A DNA stretch of 64,000 nucleotides. It comes from CAYPTB01 sp964413535. GTDB taxonomy: Bacteria; Planctomycetota; UBA1135; GCA-002686595. Of the stretch, positions 8,735 to 16,339 are shown in pieces. Below the pieces are notes generated by a model that was not told the origin of the DNA, did no database searches, and saw only the letters and a program-made list of their open reading frames with translations. Position 1 is the stretch's first letter. Every line of letters starts with the position of its first letter. The stretch spans positions 1 through 64,000 of the forward strand of contig CAYPTB010000062.1 of NCBI GenBank assembly GCA_964413535.1, in the 5' to 3' direction. Position numbers and translations under genes: made by a program.

Positions 8735-9288
8735 TGGCCGTTCCCGAAGTCTCCGTCGGCGGGGACGCCGCCGGCAGCCAGGACGCCACCGAGCGCATCG
8801 AGTCGGCGCTCGCGGGCGTGCCCCACCGCTGGATCGTGCCGAAGGACGGCATGCCGGCCGTAGGCGTCGTGCGCGAGCACGCAGCGGAGGTTCTCGAACG
8901 GCTCGAGGGGGTCGGCCGCTTCGAGTGCAACACGTTCGTCACCGCGATCGACCACTACCCCGCGGAGCCGCGCTTCGAGCTCGTCTGGCAGCTCTTGTCC
9001 TTGACGCACGTCGACCGCGTGCGCGTTTCGCTCTTCCTGGCGGAGGGCGAGAGCGCGCCCACCTGCACGCATCTGTGGCCGGGCGCCGCCTTCTCCGAGC
9101 GCGAGTGCTACGACATGTTCGGCATCCGCTTCGAGGGGCACGCGAACCTGAAGCGGCTGCTCATGCCCGACGGCTACGGTCACCACCCGTTGCGCAAGGA
9201 CTTCCCCCACCAGGGCATCCAGCCCGACCGCCTCTACCGCGAGTGGGACGCCGCGCGCCGGCGCGAGTGGCAGGAGGAAGCGCGGTGA
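8734..9288 (+). CDS. nuoC: NADH-quinone oxidoreductase subunit C
   Basis: 184 residues of the 30-kDa subunit family, in the peripheral arm. Recognisable parts are FVTAIDHYP, WPGAAFSERECYDMFGIRFEGH, and the signature around LKRLLMPDGYGHHPLRKDFP. It is separate from nuoD here, whereas Escherichia coli has a fused nuoCD. It starts at ATG 8734 (TGATG) and overlaps nuoD by 4 nt. Confidence 0.95.
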   Translation: MAVPEVSVGGDAAGSQDATERIESALAGVPHRWIVPKDGMPAVGVVREHAAEVLERLEGVGRFECNTFVTAIDHYPAEPRFELVWQLLSLTHVDRVRVSLFLAEGESAPTCTHLWPGAAFSERECYDMFGIRFEGHANLKRLLMPDGYGHHPLRKDFPHQGIQPDRLYREWDAARRREWQEEAR

Positions 9289-10532
9289 CGACGACGCGGA
9301 CCTTCGAGTACGCCCCGAACACGCCAGGGGCGGAAGTCACGGAGCGCGACGATCCCATGCAGGGCGAGCTGATGCAGCTCAACGTGGGACCGCAACATCC
9401 GGCGACGCACGGGGTGCTGCGCCTCGTGATCGACATGGACGGCGAGATCATGCGCGGCGTCGAGCCCGTGGTCGGCTACCTGCATCGCGGCAAGGAGAAG
9501 AGCTGCGAGAGTCTGGGCTGGGCGAAGTTCTTCCCCCACACGGACCGGTTGGACTACGTCCAGCCGCTGATGAACAACATCGGCTACGCCCTGGCGCTCG
9601 AGAAGCTGGCCGGCATCGAGGTGCCCGAGCGCGGGCAGATCGTGCGCGTGCTCCTGATGGAGGTGAGCCGCATCGCGGCGCACCTGATCTATCTCGGCAC
9701 GACCGGCATCGACCTGGGCGCGGTGACGATGTTCTTCAACACGTTCAAGGAGCGCGAGAAGATCTACTCGATCCTGGACGCGTACACCGGTCACCGGATG
9801 AACAACACCTACGTCCGGATCGGCGGCGTGTACGCCGACGTGGACGAAGGCGTCGAGCGACTCGTGCGCGAGTTCCTGGAGCAGTTCCCCGCGCAGGTGG
9901 ACGAGTTCGAGTCGCTGCTCACGAGCAATCGCATCTGGTACGACCGCAACCGTGACGTGGGCGTGCTCACGGCCGAGGAGGCCATGGCCTGGTCGCTCAC
10001 CGGACCGAACCTGCGCGCCAGCGGCGTCGAGCTCGACCTGCGAAAGAGCGAGCCGTACTCCGGCTACGGGGACTACGACTTCGAGGTCCCCGTCGGCACC
10101 GTGGGCGACTGCTACGACCGCTACCTCGTGCGCGTGGAGGAGATGCGCCAGTCGGCCCGCATCGCCCTCCAGGCGCTCAAGCGCCTGGGACAAACGGCCG
10201 GCGGCGAAGTCCTCGCCGAAGACCGCCGCTACGTGCTCCCGCCGCGCACGCGCGTGCTGACGTCGATGGAGGAGCTGATCCACCAGTTCAAGATCGTGAC
10301 GGACCTGCGCCTGCCCAAGGGCGAGGCGTACCAGGGCATCGAGTCGAGCAAGGGCGAGCTCGGCTTCTTCGTCGCCTCCGACGGGACGAGCCGCCCGCTG
10401 CGCTGCCACATCCGCGCGCCGGGGCTCATGAACGTGCAGGTGATCCCGCTGCTCGCCGAGGGACGGCTGCTCTCCGACATGGTCGCCATCATCGGGAGCC
10501 TCGACTTCGTCATGGGCGAGGTGGATCGCTGA
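9285..10532 (+). CDS. nuoD: NADH-quinone oxidoreductase subunit D
   Basis: 415 residues of the 49-kDa subunit, related to the large subunit of NiFe hydrogenases, which forms the quinone pocket with NuoB. Signature segments are LNVGPQHPATHGVLRL, VGYLHRGKEK, NNTYVRIGGV and the C-terminal IIGSLDFVMGEVDR. The GTG start at 9285 has a strong Shine-Dalgarno AGGAGG at 9272-9277 inside the end of nuoC. The stop overlaps nuoE by one base. Confidence 0.96.
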   Translation: MTTTRTFEYAPNTPGAEVTERDDPMQGELMQLNVGPQHPATHGVLRLVIDMDGEIMRGVEPVVGYLHRGKEKSCESLGWAKFFPHTDRLDYVQPLMNNIGYALALEKLAGIEVPERGQIVRVLLMEVSRIAAHLIYLGTTGIDLGAVTMFFNTFKEREKIYSILDAYTGHRMNNTYVRIGGVYADVDEGVERLVREFLEQFPAQVDEFESLLTSNRIWYDRNRDVGVLTAEEAMAWSLTGPNLRASGVELDLRKSEPYSGYGDYDFEVPVGTVGDCYDRYLVRVEEMRQSARIALQALKRLGQTAGGEVLAEDRRYVLPPRTRVLTSMEELIHQFKIVTDLRLPKGEAYQGIESSKGELGFFVASDGTSRPLRCHIRAPGLMNVQVIPLLAEGRLLSDMVAIIGSLDFVMGEVDR

Positions 10533-11002
10533 TGGCGCTGCCCGAAGCCCTCGTGCGCGAGTTCGACGAGCTCGCCACGCACTATCCCGAGCGCCGCGCC
10601 GCGCTGATCCCCGCGCTGCACCGCTGCCAGGAGGAACTCGGCGGCTGGATCTCGCCCGAGACCATGGAGGACGTCGCCCTCTACTTCGACCTCGAGCCGG
10701 TCGAGGTGTACGGTGTCGTCTCCTTCTATCCGATGTTCCGCCTGCGCCCGCCCGGCCGCCACGTCGTGAGCGTGTGCCACAACGTCTCGTGCGACTTGCG
10801 CGGCGCGCGCGACGTCCTCGCGCGCGTGTGCGCGGTCACCGGCGCCGAGAAGGGCGCGACCTCGCCGGACGGGAAGTTCACGGTCGTGACCGTCGAATGC
10901 CAGGGAGCCTGCGCCAACGCGCCCATGTTCGACCTCGACGGGACCTACCACGAGGACCTCACGCTCGACGACGTCGAGCGCATCCTGGGAGGTCTCGCGT
11001 GA
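10532..11002 (+). CDS. nuoE: NADH-quinone oxidoreductase subunit E
   Basis: 156 residues of the 24-kDa subunit, with a thioredoxin-like 2Fe-2S cluster N1a. Ligands are C82 and C87 (VCHNVSC) and C123 and C127 (ECQGAC). The N-terminal helical bundle includes IPALHRCQEELGGWI and VEVYGVVSFYPMF. It forms the NADH-oxidising module with NuoF and NuoG. The stop overlaps the nuoF GTG by 4 nt. Confidence 0.96.
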   Translation: MALPEALVREFDELATHYPERRAALIPALHRCQEELGGWISPETMEDVALYFDLEPVEVYGVVSFYPMFRLRPPGRHVVSVCHNVSCDLRGARDVLARVCAVTGAEKGATSPDGKFTVVTVECQGACANAPMFDLDGTYHEDLTLDDVERILGGLA

Positions 11003-12336
11003 CGCGGCATCCGACCTACCTCCTCGACCGGGCGCAGCTCGAGCGCTCGCACACGCTGGACGCCTACCGCTCGGGGGGGGGCTACGAGACGCTGGCGAAG
11101 GTCCTGCGCGATCCCAGCGCTCCGGCGCAGGTGATCGAAGAGCTCAAGGACTCCGGCCTGCGCGGCCGCGGCGGCGCCGGTTTCCCCACCGGCCTGAAGC
11201 TCTCCTTCATGCCCGATCCCGCGAAGGACCCGCGCCCGCGCTACCTCGCGGTCAACGCCGACGAGTCCGAGCCGGGGACCTGCAAGGACCGCGTGCTCAT
11301 GCGCGACGATCCGCACGGCCTGATCGAGGGGATTTTGATCGCCTGCTACGCGATCCGCGCCCAGGCGGCCTACGTCTACGTGCGCGGCGAGTACCGCCTG
11401 GAGCACGATCGCGTCGCCGCGGCGGTCGCCGAGGCGCGCGAGGCGAACCTGGTCGGGAAGAACGTGCTCGGCTCCGACTTCTCGTGCGAGATCTGGATGC
11501 ACAAGGGCGCCGGCGCCTACATCTGCGGCGAGGAGACGGGGCTCATGGAGAGCCTCGAGGGCAAGCGCGGTTACCCGCGCCCGAAGCCGCCGTTCCCCGC
11601 CGGCTCCGGGCTGTGGAAGAGCCCGACGACGGTCAACAACGTCGAGACCTTGTTCAACATCCCGTTCATCGTGGCGCGCGGCGCGAAGTGGTACCGCACC
11701 ATGGGGACGGAGAAGAGCCCGGGCAACTTCCTGTGCGGCATCTCCGGCCACGTCGAGCGACCCGGCGTCTACGAGGTGCCGCTCGGCATCAGCGCGCGCG
11801 AGATCCTCGAGGAGTACGCCGGCGGCGTGTGGAAGGGTCGCGAGCTCAAGGCCTGGATCCCCGGCGGCAGCTCGACCGGACTGCTGCCCGCCTCGACGCT
11901 CGACACGCGCATGGACCACGACTCGCTCAAGGCGGCCGGCTCGATGCTCGGGACCGGCGCGATCATCGCGCTCGACGAGACGGCCTGCGTCGTGCGCGCC
12001 TCGGAGGTGATCGCGCGCTTCTACGACCACGAGAGCTGCGGGCAGTGCAGCCAGTGCCGCGAGGGCACGCAGTGGCTGTACCAGATCCTGCACCGCATCG
12101 AGAACGGCAAGGGCCGCGCGGAGGACGTCGAGCTGCTCTCGAGCCTCGCGAACGGCATGGCGCCCGGGAAGACGATCTGCGCGCTGGCCGACGCGGCCGC
12201 GATCCCCACGCACGCGCTCGTGCGCCACTTCCGCGCGGACCTCCTCGAGCACGTGACTCTCGGCCGTTGCCCGCACGGCGCCGGACACGGCGCGTCGGCC
12301 ACGGCCGAGCGCGAACCGGCGGAGGCCAGCGCGTGA
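10999..12336 (+). CDS. nuoF: NADH-quinone oxidoreductase subunit F (NADH and FMN site)
   Basis: 445 residues. FMN and NADH binding are shown by GLRGRGGAGFPTGLK, AVNADESEPGTCKDR and GAYICGEETGLMESLEGKRG. The 4Fe-4S cluster N3 ligands are C347, C350 and C353 (SCGQCSQC) with C394 (TICAL). This subunit oxidises NADH and passes electrons one at a time to the cluster chain. It starts at GTG 10999 (GTGA overlap with nuoE). A run of nine Gs at about 11073-11081 encodes Gly-Gly-Gly inside the coding region. The C-terminus carries a short His/Ala/Glu-rich extension. Confidence 0.96.
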   Translation: MTRHPTYLLDRAQLERSHTLDAYRSGGGYETLAKVLRDPSAPAQVIEELKDSGLRGRGGAGFPTGLKLSFMPDPAKDPRPRYLAVNADESEPGTCKDRVLMRDDPHGLIEGILIACYAIRAQAAYVYVRGEYRLEHDRVAAAVAEAREANLVGKNVLGSDFSCEIWMHKGAGAYICGEETGLMESLEGKRGYPRPKPPFPAGSGLWKSPTTVNNVETLFNIPFIVARGAKWYRTMGTEKSPGNFLCGISGHVERPGVYEVPLGISAREILEEYAGGVWKGRELKAWIPGGSSTGLLPASTLDTRMDHDSLKAAGSMLGTGAIIALDETACVVRASEVIARFYDHESCGQCSQCREGTQWLYQILHRIENGKGRAEDVELLSSLANGMAPGKTICALADAAAIPTHALVRHFRADLLEHVTLGRCPHGAGHGASATAEREPAEASA

Positions 12337-13808
12337 CGAAGATCCTGATCAACGGACGCGAGGTCGAGGTCGACCCGGCGAAGCCGCTCATCCACGCGCT
12401 GCACGGAAACGACGCGAACGTCCCGATGTACTGCTACCACCCCGGGCTCACGCCCGTGGGCTCGTGTCGCATCTGCCAGGTCGAGGTGCAGCAAGGGGAC
12501 ACGCCGCCGCGCGTCGTCGTCGCGTGTCGGACGCCCGTGGCCGAGGGAATGCGCGTCTTCCCCGACTCGGACAAGGCGCGCGAGGTGCGCCGCGAGTGCC
12601 TGGAGTTCCTGCTCAAGAACCATCCGCTCGACTGCCCGATCTGCGACAAGGCGGGCGAGTGCGATCTCCAGGATTACGCCTTCGAGGAGGGCCAGTCGGA
12701 GGGACGCACGGTCGAGCCGCGCCGCAAGCTCGAGAAGCGCAAATCCCTCGGCGACGTGATCGTGCTCGACGAGGAGCGCTGCATCCTGTGCAGCCGGTGC
12801 GTGCGCTTCATGGACGAGATCCCGAAGACACCGCAGCTCACGGTGGCGGGCCTGGGCTCGCACTCGGTCATCTCGACCTTCATGGATCGGCCGCTCAGCG
12901 GGAACTACCAGGGCAACCTCGCGGACGTCTGCCCGGTCGGCGCGCTGACGACCAAGCCGTTCCGCTTCCAGGCGCGCGTGTGGAACCTCGTGAAGTCGCC
13001 CGGCACCTGCGGCGAGTGCAGCCGCGGGTGCTCGGTGACGAACGAGACGCTGCGCGTGGGCGAGCTCAAGCGCATCCGCCCGCGCTACAACCCGGAGGTC
13101 AACGATTGGTGGATGTGCGATCGCGGCCGCTTCGCGATCGAGCGCCATACCCGCGTGAACCGGCTGCAGGGCGGGCTCGTGCGCGGGGGGCGCGGACTCG
13201 AGCCGGTCGAGGTGGCGGACGCCCTCGAGCGCGCGGCCGGCGTGTTCGCCACCCAGGGACCGACGCTGGTCGTCGCCTCGCCGTGGATCACGGTCGAGGA
13301 GGGCGAGCGCCTGCTCGCGCTGGCGCGCGAACTCGGCGCCGAGGCGACCTTCGTCTCGCCGCCGCCGAACGGCCTGGCGGACGACATCCTGCACACCGGC
13401 GACCCGTGCCCGAACCGACGCGGCCTCACCGAGCTCGGCTTCGCGCCGGTCGAGGCGGCGGCGCTGCTCGAGCGCTTGGCGACGGCCGAGAGCGCGCTGC
13501 TCGTCGGCGAGCGCGTCGTCGAGCTCCTCGGCACGGACGGCCTGATGGAATTGCCCGCGTCGCTGCGCCTCGTCGTGCTGGACCTCTTCGCGTTGGAGGC
13601 CCCGGCCAACAAGGTCTCCATCGGCGTGCCGAGCTCGCTCGAGCGCACCGGCACGTGGATCAACGTCGACGGCGTGCGCGGCCGCCTCGGCATCGCGCGG
13701 CCGCCGGGCGGCGTGGCCCCGCTCACGGAGACGCTCGATCTCCTGCGGGCGAAGCTTCGTGAGACGACGCGCGCGCACGCGAAGATCGCGACCGGAGGCG
13801 CGCGCTGA
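12333..13808 (+). CDS. nuoG: NADH-quinone oxidoreductase subunit G, short form with N7 cluster ligands
   Basis: 491 residues, far shorter than the ~900 of Escherichia coli NuoG. The N-terminal iron-sulfur domain is complete: N1b (C34, C45, C48 and ACRTP), N5 (HPLDCPICDKAGEC), and N4 (RCILCSRC plus CPVGAL). It also has CxxCxxxC in GTCGECSRGC and a later cysteine in WWMCDRGRF, the ligand pattern of the extra N7 cluster found in only some lineages. The molybdopterin-like remainder is truncated. The start is GTG 12333 with GGAGG about ten bases upstream, and the stop overlaps nuoH by one base. Confidence 0.93.
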   Translation: MTKILINGREVEVDPAKPLIHALHGNDANVPMYCYHPGLTPVGSCRICQVEVQQGDTPPRVVVACRTPVAEGMRVFPDSDKAREVRRECLEFLLKNHPLDCPICDKAGECDLQDYAFEEGQSEGRTVEPRRKLEKRKSLGDVIVLDEERCILCSRCVRFMDEIPKTPQLTVAGLGSHSVISTFMDRPLSGNYQGNLADVCPVGALTTKPFRFQARVWNLVKSPGTCGECSRGCSVTNETLRVGELKRIRPRYNPEVNDWWMCDRGRFAIERHTRVNRLQGGLVRGGRGLEPVEVADALERAAGVFATQGPTLVVASPWITVEEGERLLALARELGAEATFVSPPPNGLADDILHTGDPCPNRRGLTELGFAPVEAAALLERLATAESALLVGERVVELLGTDGLMELPASLRLVVLDLFALEAPANKVSIGVPSSLERTGTWINVDGVRGRLGIARPPGGVAPLTETLDLLRAKLRETTRAHAKIATGGAR

Positions 13809-14971
13809 TGGGCGCCGAAACACTCACGGCCGCCGCGGAGACCTCGGGCGAGCTCCCGCTGCTCGTCGTCTGGCTGATCAAGGCCGGCCTGATCTACGGC
13901 GGCCTGCTCGCGTCGGCGGCGCTGATGACGCTCGCCGAGCGCAAGGTCTCGGCTTGGATCCAGTACCGCATCGGACCCAACCGCGTGGGACCCTTCGGGC
14001 TCTTGCAGCCCCTCGCCGACGGCGTGAAGTTCATCTTCAAGGAAGAGGTCGTGCCCGACGGCGCGAACCCGCTCATGTTCCGCCTCGCGCCGATCTTGTC
14101 GGCGGCTCCCGCGATGATGGCGATCGCCGTCGTTCCGTTCGCCGGCGAGGTGACGATCGGCGGGCTCGCGTTCGGCAACCTCTCGATCACCGATCTCGAC
14201 ATCAGCGTGCTCTACGTGGCGGTGCTCACCGGCCTCGGCGTGTACGGCGTCATCCTCGGCGGCTGGAGCAGCAACTCGAAGTACTCGCTCTTGGGCGGGA
14301 TCCGCGCCTCGGCGCAGATGGTGAGCTACGAGCTCACGCTGCTCCTCTCCGTGCTGGCGGTCGTCGTGACCAACGGCAGCCTGGACCTGCGCGCCATCGC
14401 GGCCGATCAGACCGCGACCGGCCTGTGGAACGCCTTCCTGCAACCGGTGGCGTTCGTCCTGTTCGTCGTCGCCATGTTCGCGGAGACGAACCGCCACCCG
14501 TTCGACTTCGCGGAGTGCGAGCCCGAGCTCGTGGGCGGCTTCCACACCGAGTACTCCTCGATGAAGTTCGCCCTGTTCTTCCTGGGCGAGTACTGCGCGA
14601 TGATCGTCATGGCGTGCCTCGCGACGACCTTCTTCCTGGGCGGCTCGGCGGTGCCGTTCTGGGCGAGCGCGCCGTGGTTCGTCGAGCTCCCCTGCTTCAT
14701 GATCAAGGCGGGGATGTTCCTGTTCCTGTTCCTGTGGGTGCGCTGGACGCTGCCGCGCTTCCGCTACGATCAGCTCATGGCGCTCGGCTGGGGCGTGATG
14801 TTGCCGCTCGCGCTCACGAACCTGTTCGTGACGGGCGCGGTCGTCGGACTCGGCTGGCACCCGCTCCTCATCCCCGTCCTGGCCTTGGCCGCCCTCGTAC
14901 CGCTCGTGCTCTTCCTGGGGCGCGGGCGCGCCGGAGCGGCCGCGCTCACGGGCGAGAGCGCGACCTCCTGA
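13808..14971 (+). CDS. nuoH: NADH-quinone oxidoreductase subunit H
   Basis: 387 residues with about eight membrane helices. NuoH/ND1 carries the quinone entry channel and links it to proton pumping. Signatures are AERKVSAWIQYRIGPNRVGP, GLLQPLADGVKFIFKEE, AETNRHPFDFAECEPELVGG and MKFALFFLGEY. The acidic loop in PFDFAECEPELV is part of the family's coupling region. It starts at ATG 13808, directly overlapping nuoG by one base. Confidence 0.96.
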   Translation: MGAETLTAAAETSGELPLLVVWLIKAGLIYGGLLASAALMTLAERKVSAWIQYRIGPNRVGPFGLLQPLADGVKFIFKEEVVPDGANPLMFRLAPILSAAPAMMAIAVVPFAGEVTIGGLAFGNLSITDLDISVLYVAVLTGLGVYGVILGGWSSNSKYSLLGGIRASAQMVSYELTLLLSVLAVVVTNGSLDLRAIAADQTATGLWNAFLQPVAFVLFVVAMFAETNRHPFDFAECEPELVGGFHTEYSSMKFALFFLGEYCAMIVMACLATTFFLGGSAVPFWASAPWFVELPCFMIKAGMFLFLFLWVRWTLPRFRYDQLMALGWGVMLPLALTNLFVTGAVVGLGWHPLLIPVLALAALVPLVLFLGRGRAGAAALTGESATS

Positions 14972-14982
14972 CTCCGCTCACC

Positions 14983-15504
14983 ATGGTCATCGTCAAGCGC
15001 AAGGAGCTCTCGTTCTGGGAGCGGCTCTACCTTCCGGAGGTCTTCCGCGGCCTCTCCGTGACCATGCGCGCCATCTTCCGCCGGAAGATCACGCGCCAGT
15101 ACCCCGAGGAGCCCCTGCCGACGACCGCCGTGACGCGTGGCCAGCCGCGGCTCGTGGTCAACGAGGACGGCACCATCCGCTGCGTGTCGTGCGGACTGTG
15201 CGAAGCCGCGTGCCCGGCCTACGCGATCACGATCGACGGCCAGGAGACCGACCGGTTCATCGAGCGCGAGCCCAAGCGCTTCGACATCGACATGCTGCGC
15301 TGCATCCTGTGCGGCTTCTGCGAGGAGGCGTGCCCCAAGGACGCGATCTTCATGAGCAACGAGCTCGAGCTCGCCGACTTCTCGCGTCAGGCGCTCGTGT
15401 ACGGCATCGAGAAGCTCAAACGACCTGCGTCCGCGCTGCGGAGCCGGATCGACTACGTCTACAAGCTCAACGACCGGTGGCACAACTCCTCTTCTACCTC
15501 CTGA
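14983..15504 (+). CDS. nuoI: NADH-quinone oxidoreductase subunit I
   Basis: 173 residues of the ferredoxin-like subunit that carries clusters N6a and N6b. The two CxxCxxCxxxCP sets are CVSCGLCEAACP and CILCGFCEEACP, separated by ~40 residues. The amphipathic N-terminus (LSVTMRAIFRRKITRQYP) is typical. It starts at ATG 14983 after an 11-nt gap from nuoH, the only real gap in the operon, and overlaps nuoJ by 28 nt. Confidence 0.96.
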   Translation: MVIVKRKELSFWERLYLPEVFRGLSVTMRAIFRRKITRQYPEEPLPTTAVTRGQPRLVVNEDGTIRCVSCGLCEAACPAYAITIDGQETDRFIEREPKRFDIDMLRCILCGFCEEACPKDAIFMSNELELADFSRQALVYGIEKLKRPASALRSRIDYVYKLNDRWHNSSSTS

Positions 15505-16022
15505 GCGCCGCGGCGATCGCCTTCGGGGTCGGCGTCGTCGCTTCGAAGAGTCCCATGAAGAGCGTGCTCTCGCTCCTCGGGAGCTTCGTCGCGTTGGGCG
15601 TGATCTACCTCCTGGCGGGCTTCCAGTTCCTGGCCGCCGCCCAGCTCCTGGTCTACGCCGGAGCGATCCTCGTGCTGTTCTTGTTCGTGATCATGCTGCT
15701 CGACATGAGCAACCTCGAGGCGCTCGTCGAGCATCCCACCACCTCGCTCGGGCACACGCGCGTCGCCGTCGCCGCCGTCTCGGCGGGAGTCCTGGGGATC
15801 GCGGCGATCCTGGGCGCGGGCACGCTGGAGGCGAGCGCCGCGTCGACCATGCCCGACGGCGGGTACGACCGGATGGAGTGGATCGCGTCCTTGTTCTTCA
15901 GCCGCTACATGCTCCCCTTCCAGGCCTCGGCGCTGCTCCTGCTCGTCACGATGATCGGCGTGCTCGTGCTCGCCAAGCGCGAGCGCCGCGTGCGGAGCGG
16001 GATCCGGAGAGTCGAGGCGTGA
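15477..16022 (+). CDS. nuoJ: NADH-quinone oxidoreductase subunit J
   Basis: 181 residues, five membrane helices. The ND6-like core is seen in LLSAAAIAFGVGVVASKSPM, LAAAQLLVYAGAILVLFLFV and a last helix ALLLLVTMIGVLVL. NuoJ lies in the membrane arm next to NuoH and NuoK. The start is inferred as GTG 15477 (VAQLLFYLLS) within the 3' end of nuoI; no strong ribosome-binding site is visible, so coupling to nuoI translation is likely. The stop overlaps nuoK by 4 nt. Confidence 0.92.
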   Translation: MAQLLFYLLSAAAIAFGVGVVASKSPMKSVLSLLGSFVALGVIYLLAGFQFLAAAQLLVYAGAILVLFLFVIMLLDMSNLEALVEHPTTSLGHTRVAVAAVSAGVLGIAAILGAGTLEASAASTMPDGGYDRMEWIASLFFSRYMLPFQASALLLLVTMIGVLVLAKRERRVRSGIRRVEA

Positions 16023-16339
16023 GCATCCAGAACGAGCACCTGCTCGTCCTCGCCGCGATCCTGTTCGCGATCGGCGTGGCGGGCTTCCTCCTGCGGCGCA
16101 ACGCGATCATCGTGCTCGCGAGCATCGAGCTCATGCTCAATGCCGCGAACCTGACGTTCGTGGCCGGCAGCCGCGTGCATTCGACGGCCGCCGCCGTGAA
16201 CCTCGAGGGCCCGGTCTTCGCGGTCTTCGTGATCCTCGTCGCCGCGGCCGAGGCGGCCGTGGGGCTCGCACTCGTGATCGCGCTCTATCGCCTCGGGCAG
16301 ACCGTCGACCTCGAATCGCTGAACGAGCTCAAGGGATGA
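16019..16339 (+). CDS. nuoK: NADH-quinone oxidoreductase subunit K
   Basis: 106 residues and three membrane helices, the ND4L homologue. The conserved glutamates that form part of the proton path lie in IVLASIELMLNAANLTF and AAAEAAVGLALVIALYR. The start is GTG 16019 (GTGA overlap with nuoJ), and the stop overlaps the nuoL ATG by 4 nt. Confidence 0.95.
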   Translation: MSIQNEHLLVLAAILFAIGVAGFLLRRNAIIVLASIELMLNAANLTFVAGSRVHSTAAAVNLEGPVFAVFVILVAAAEAAVGLALVIALYRLGQTVDLESLNELKG

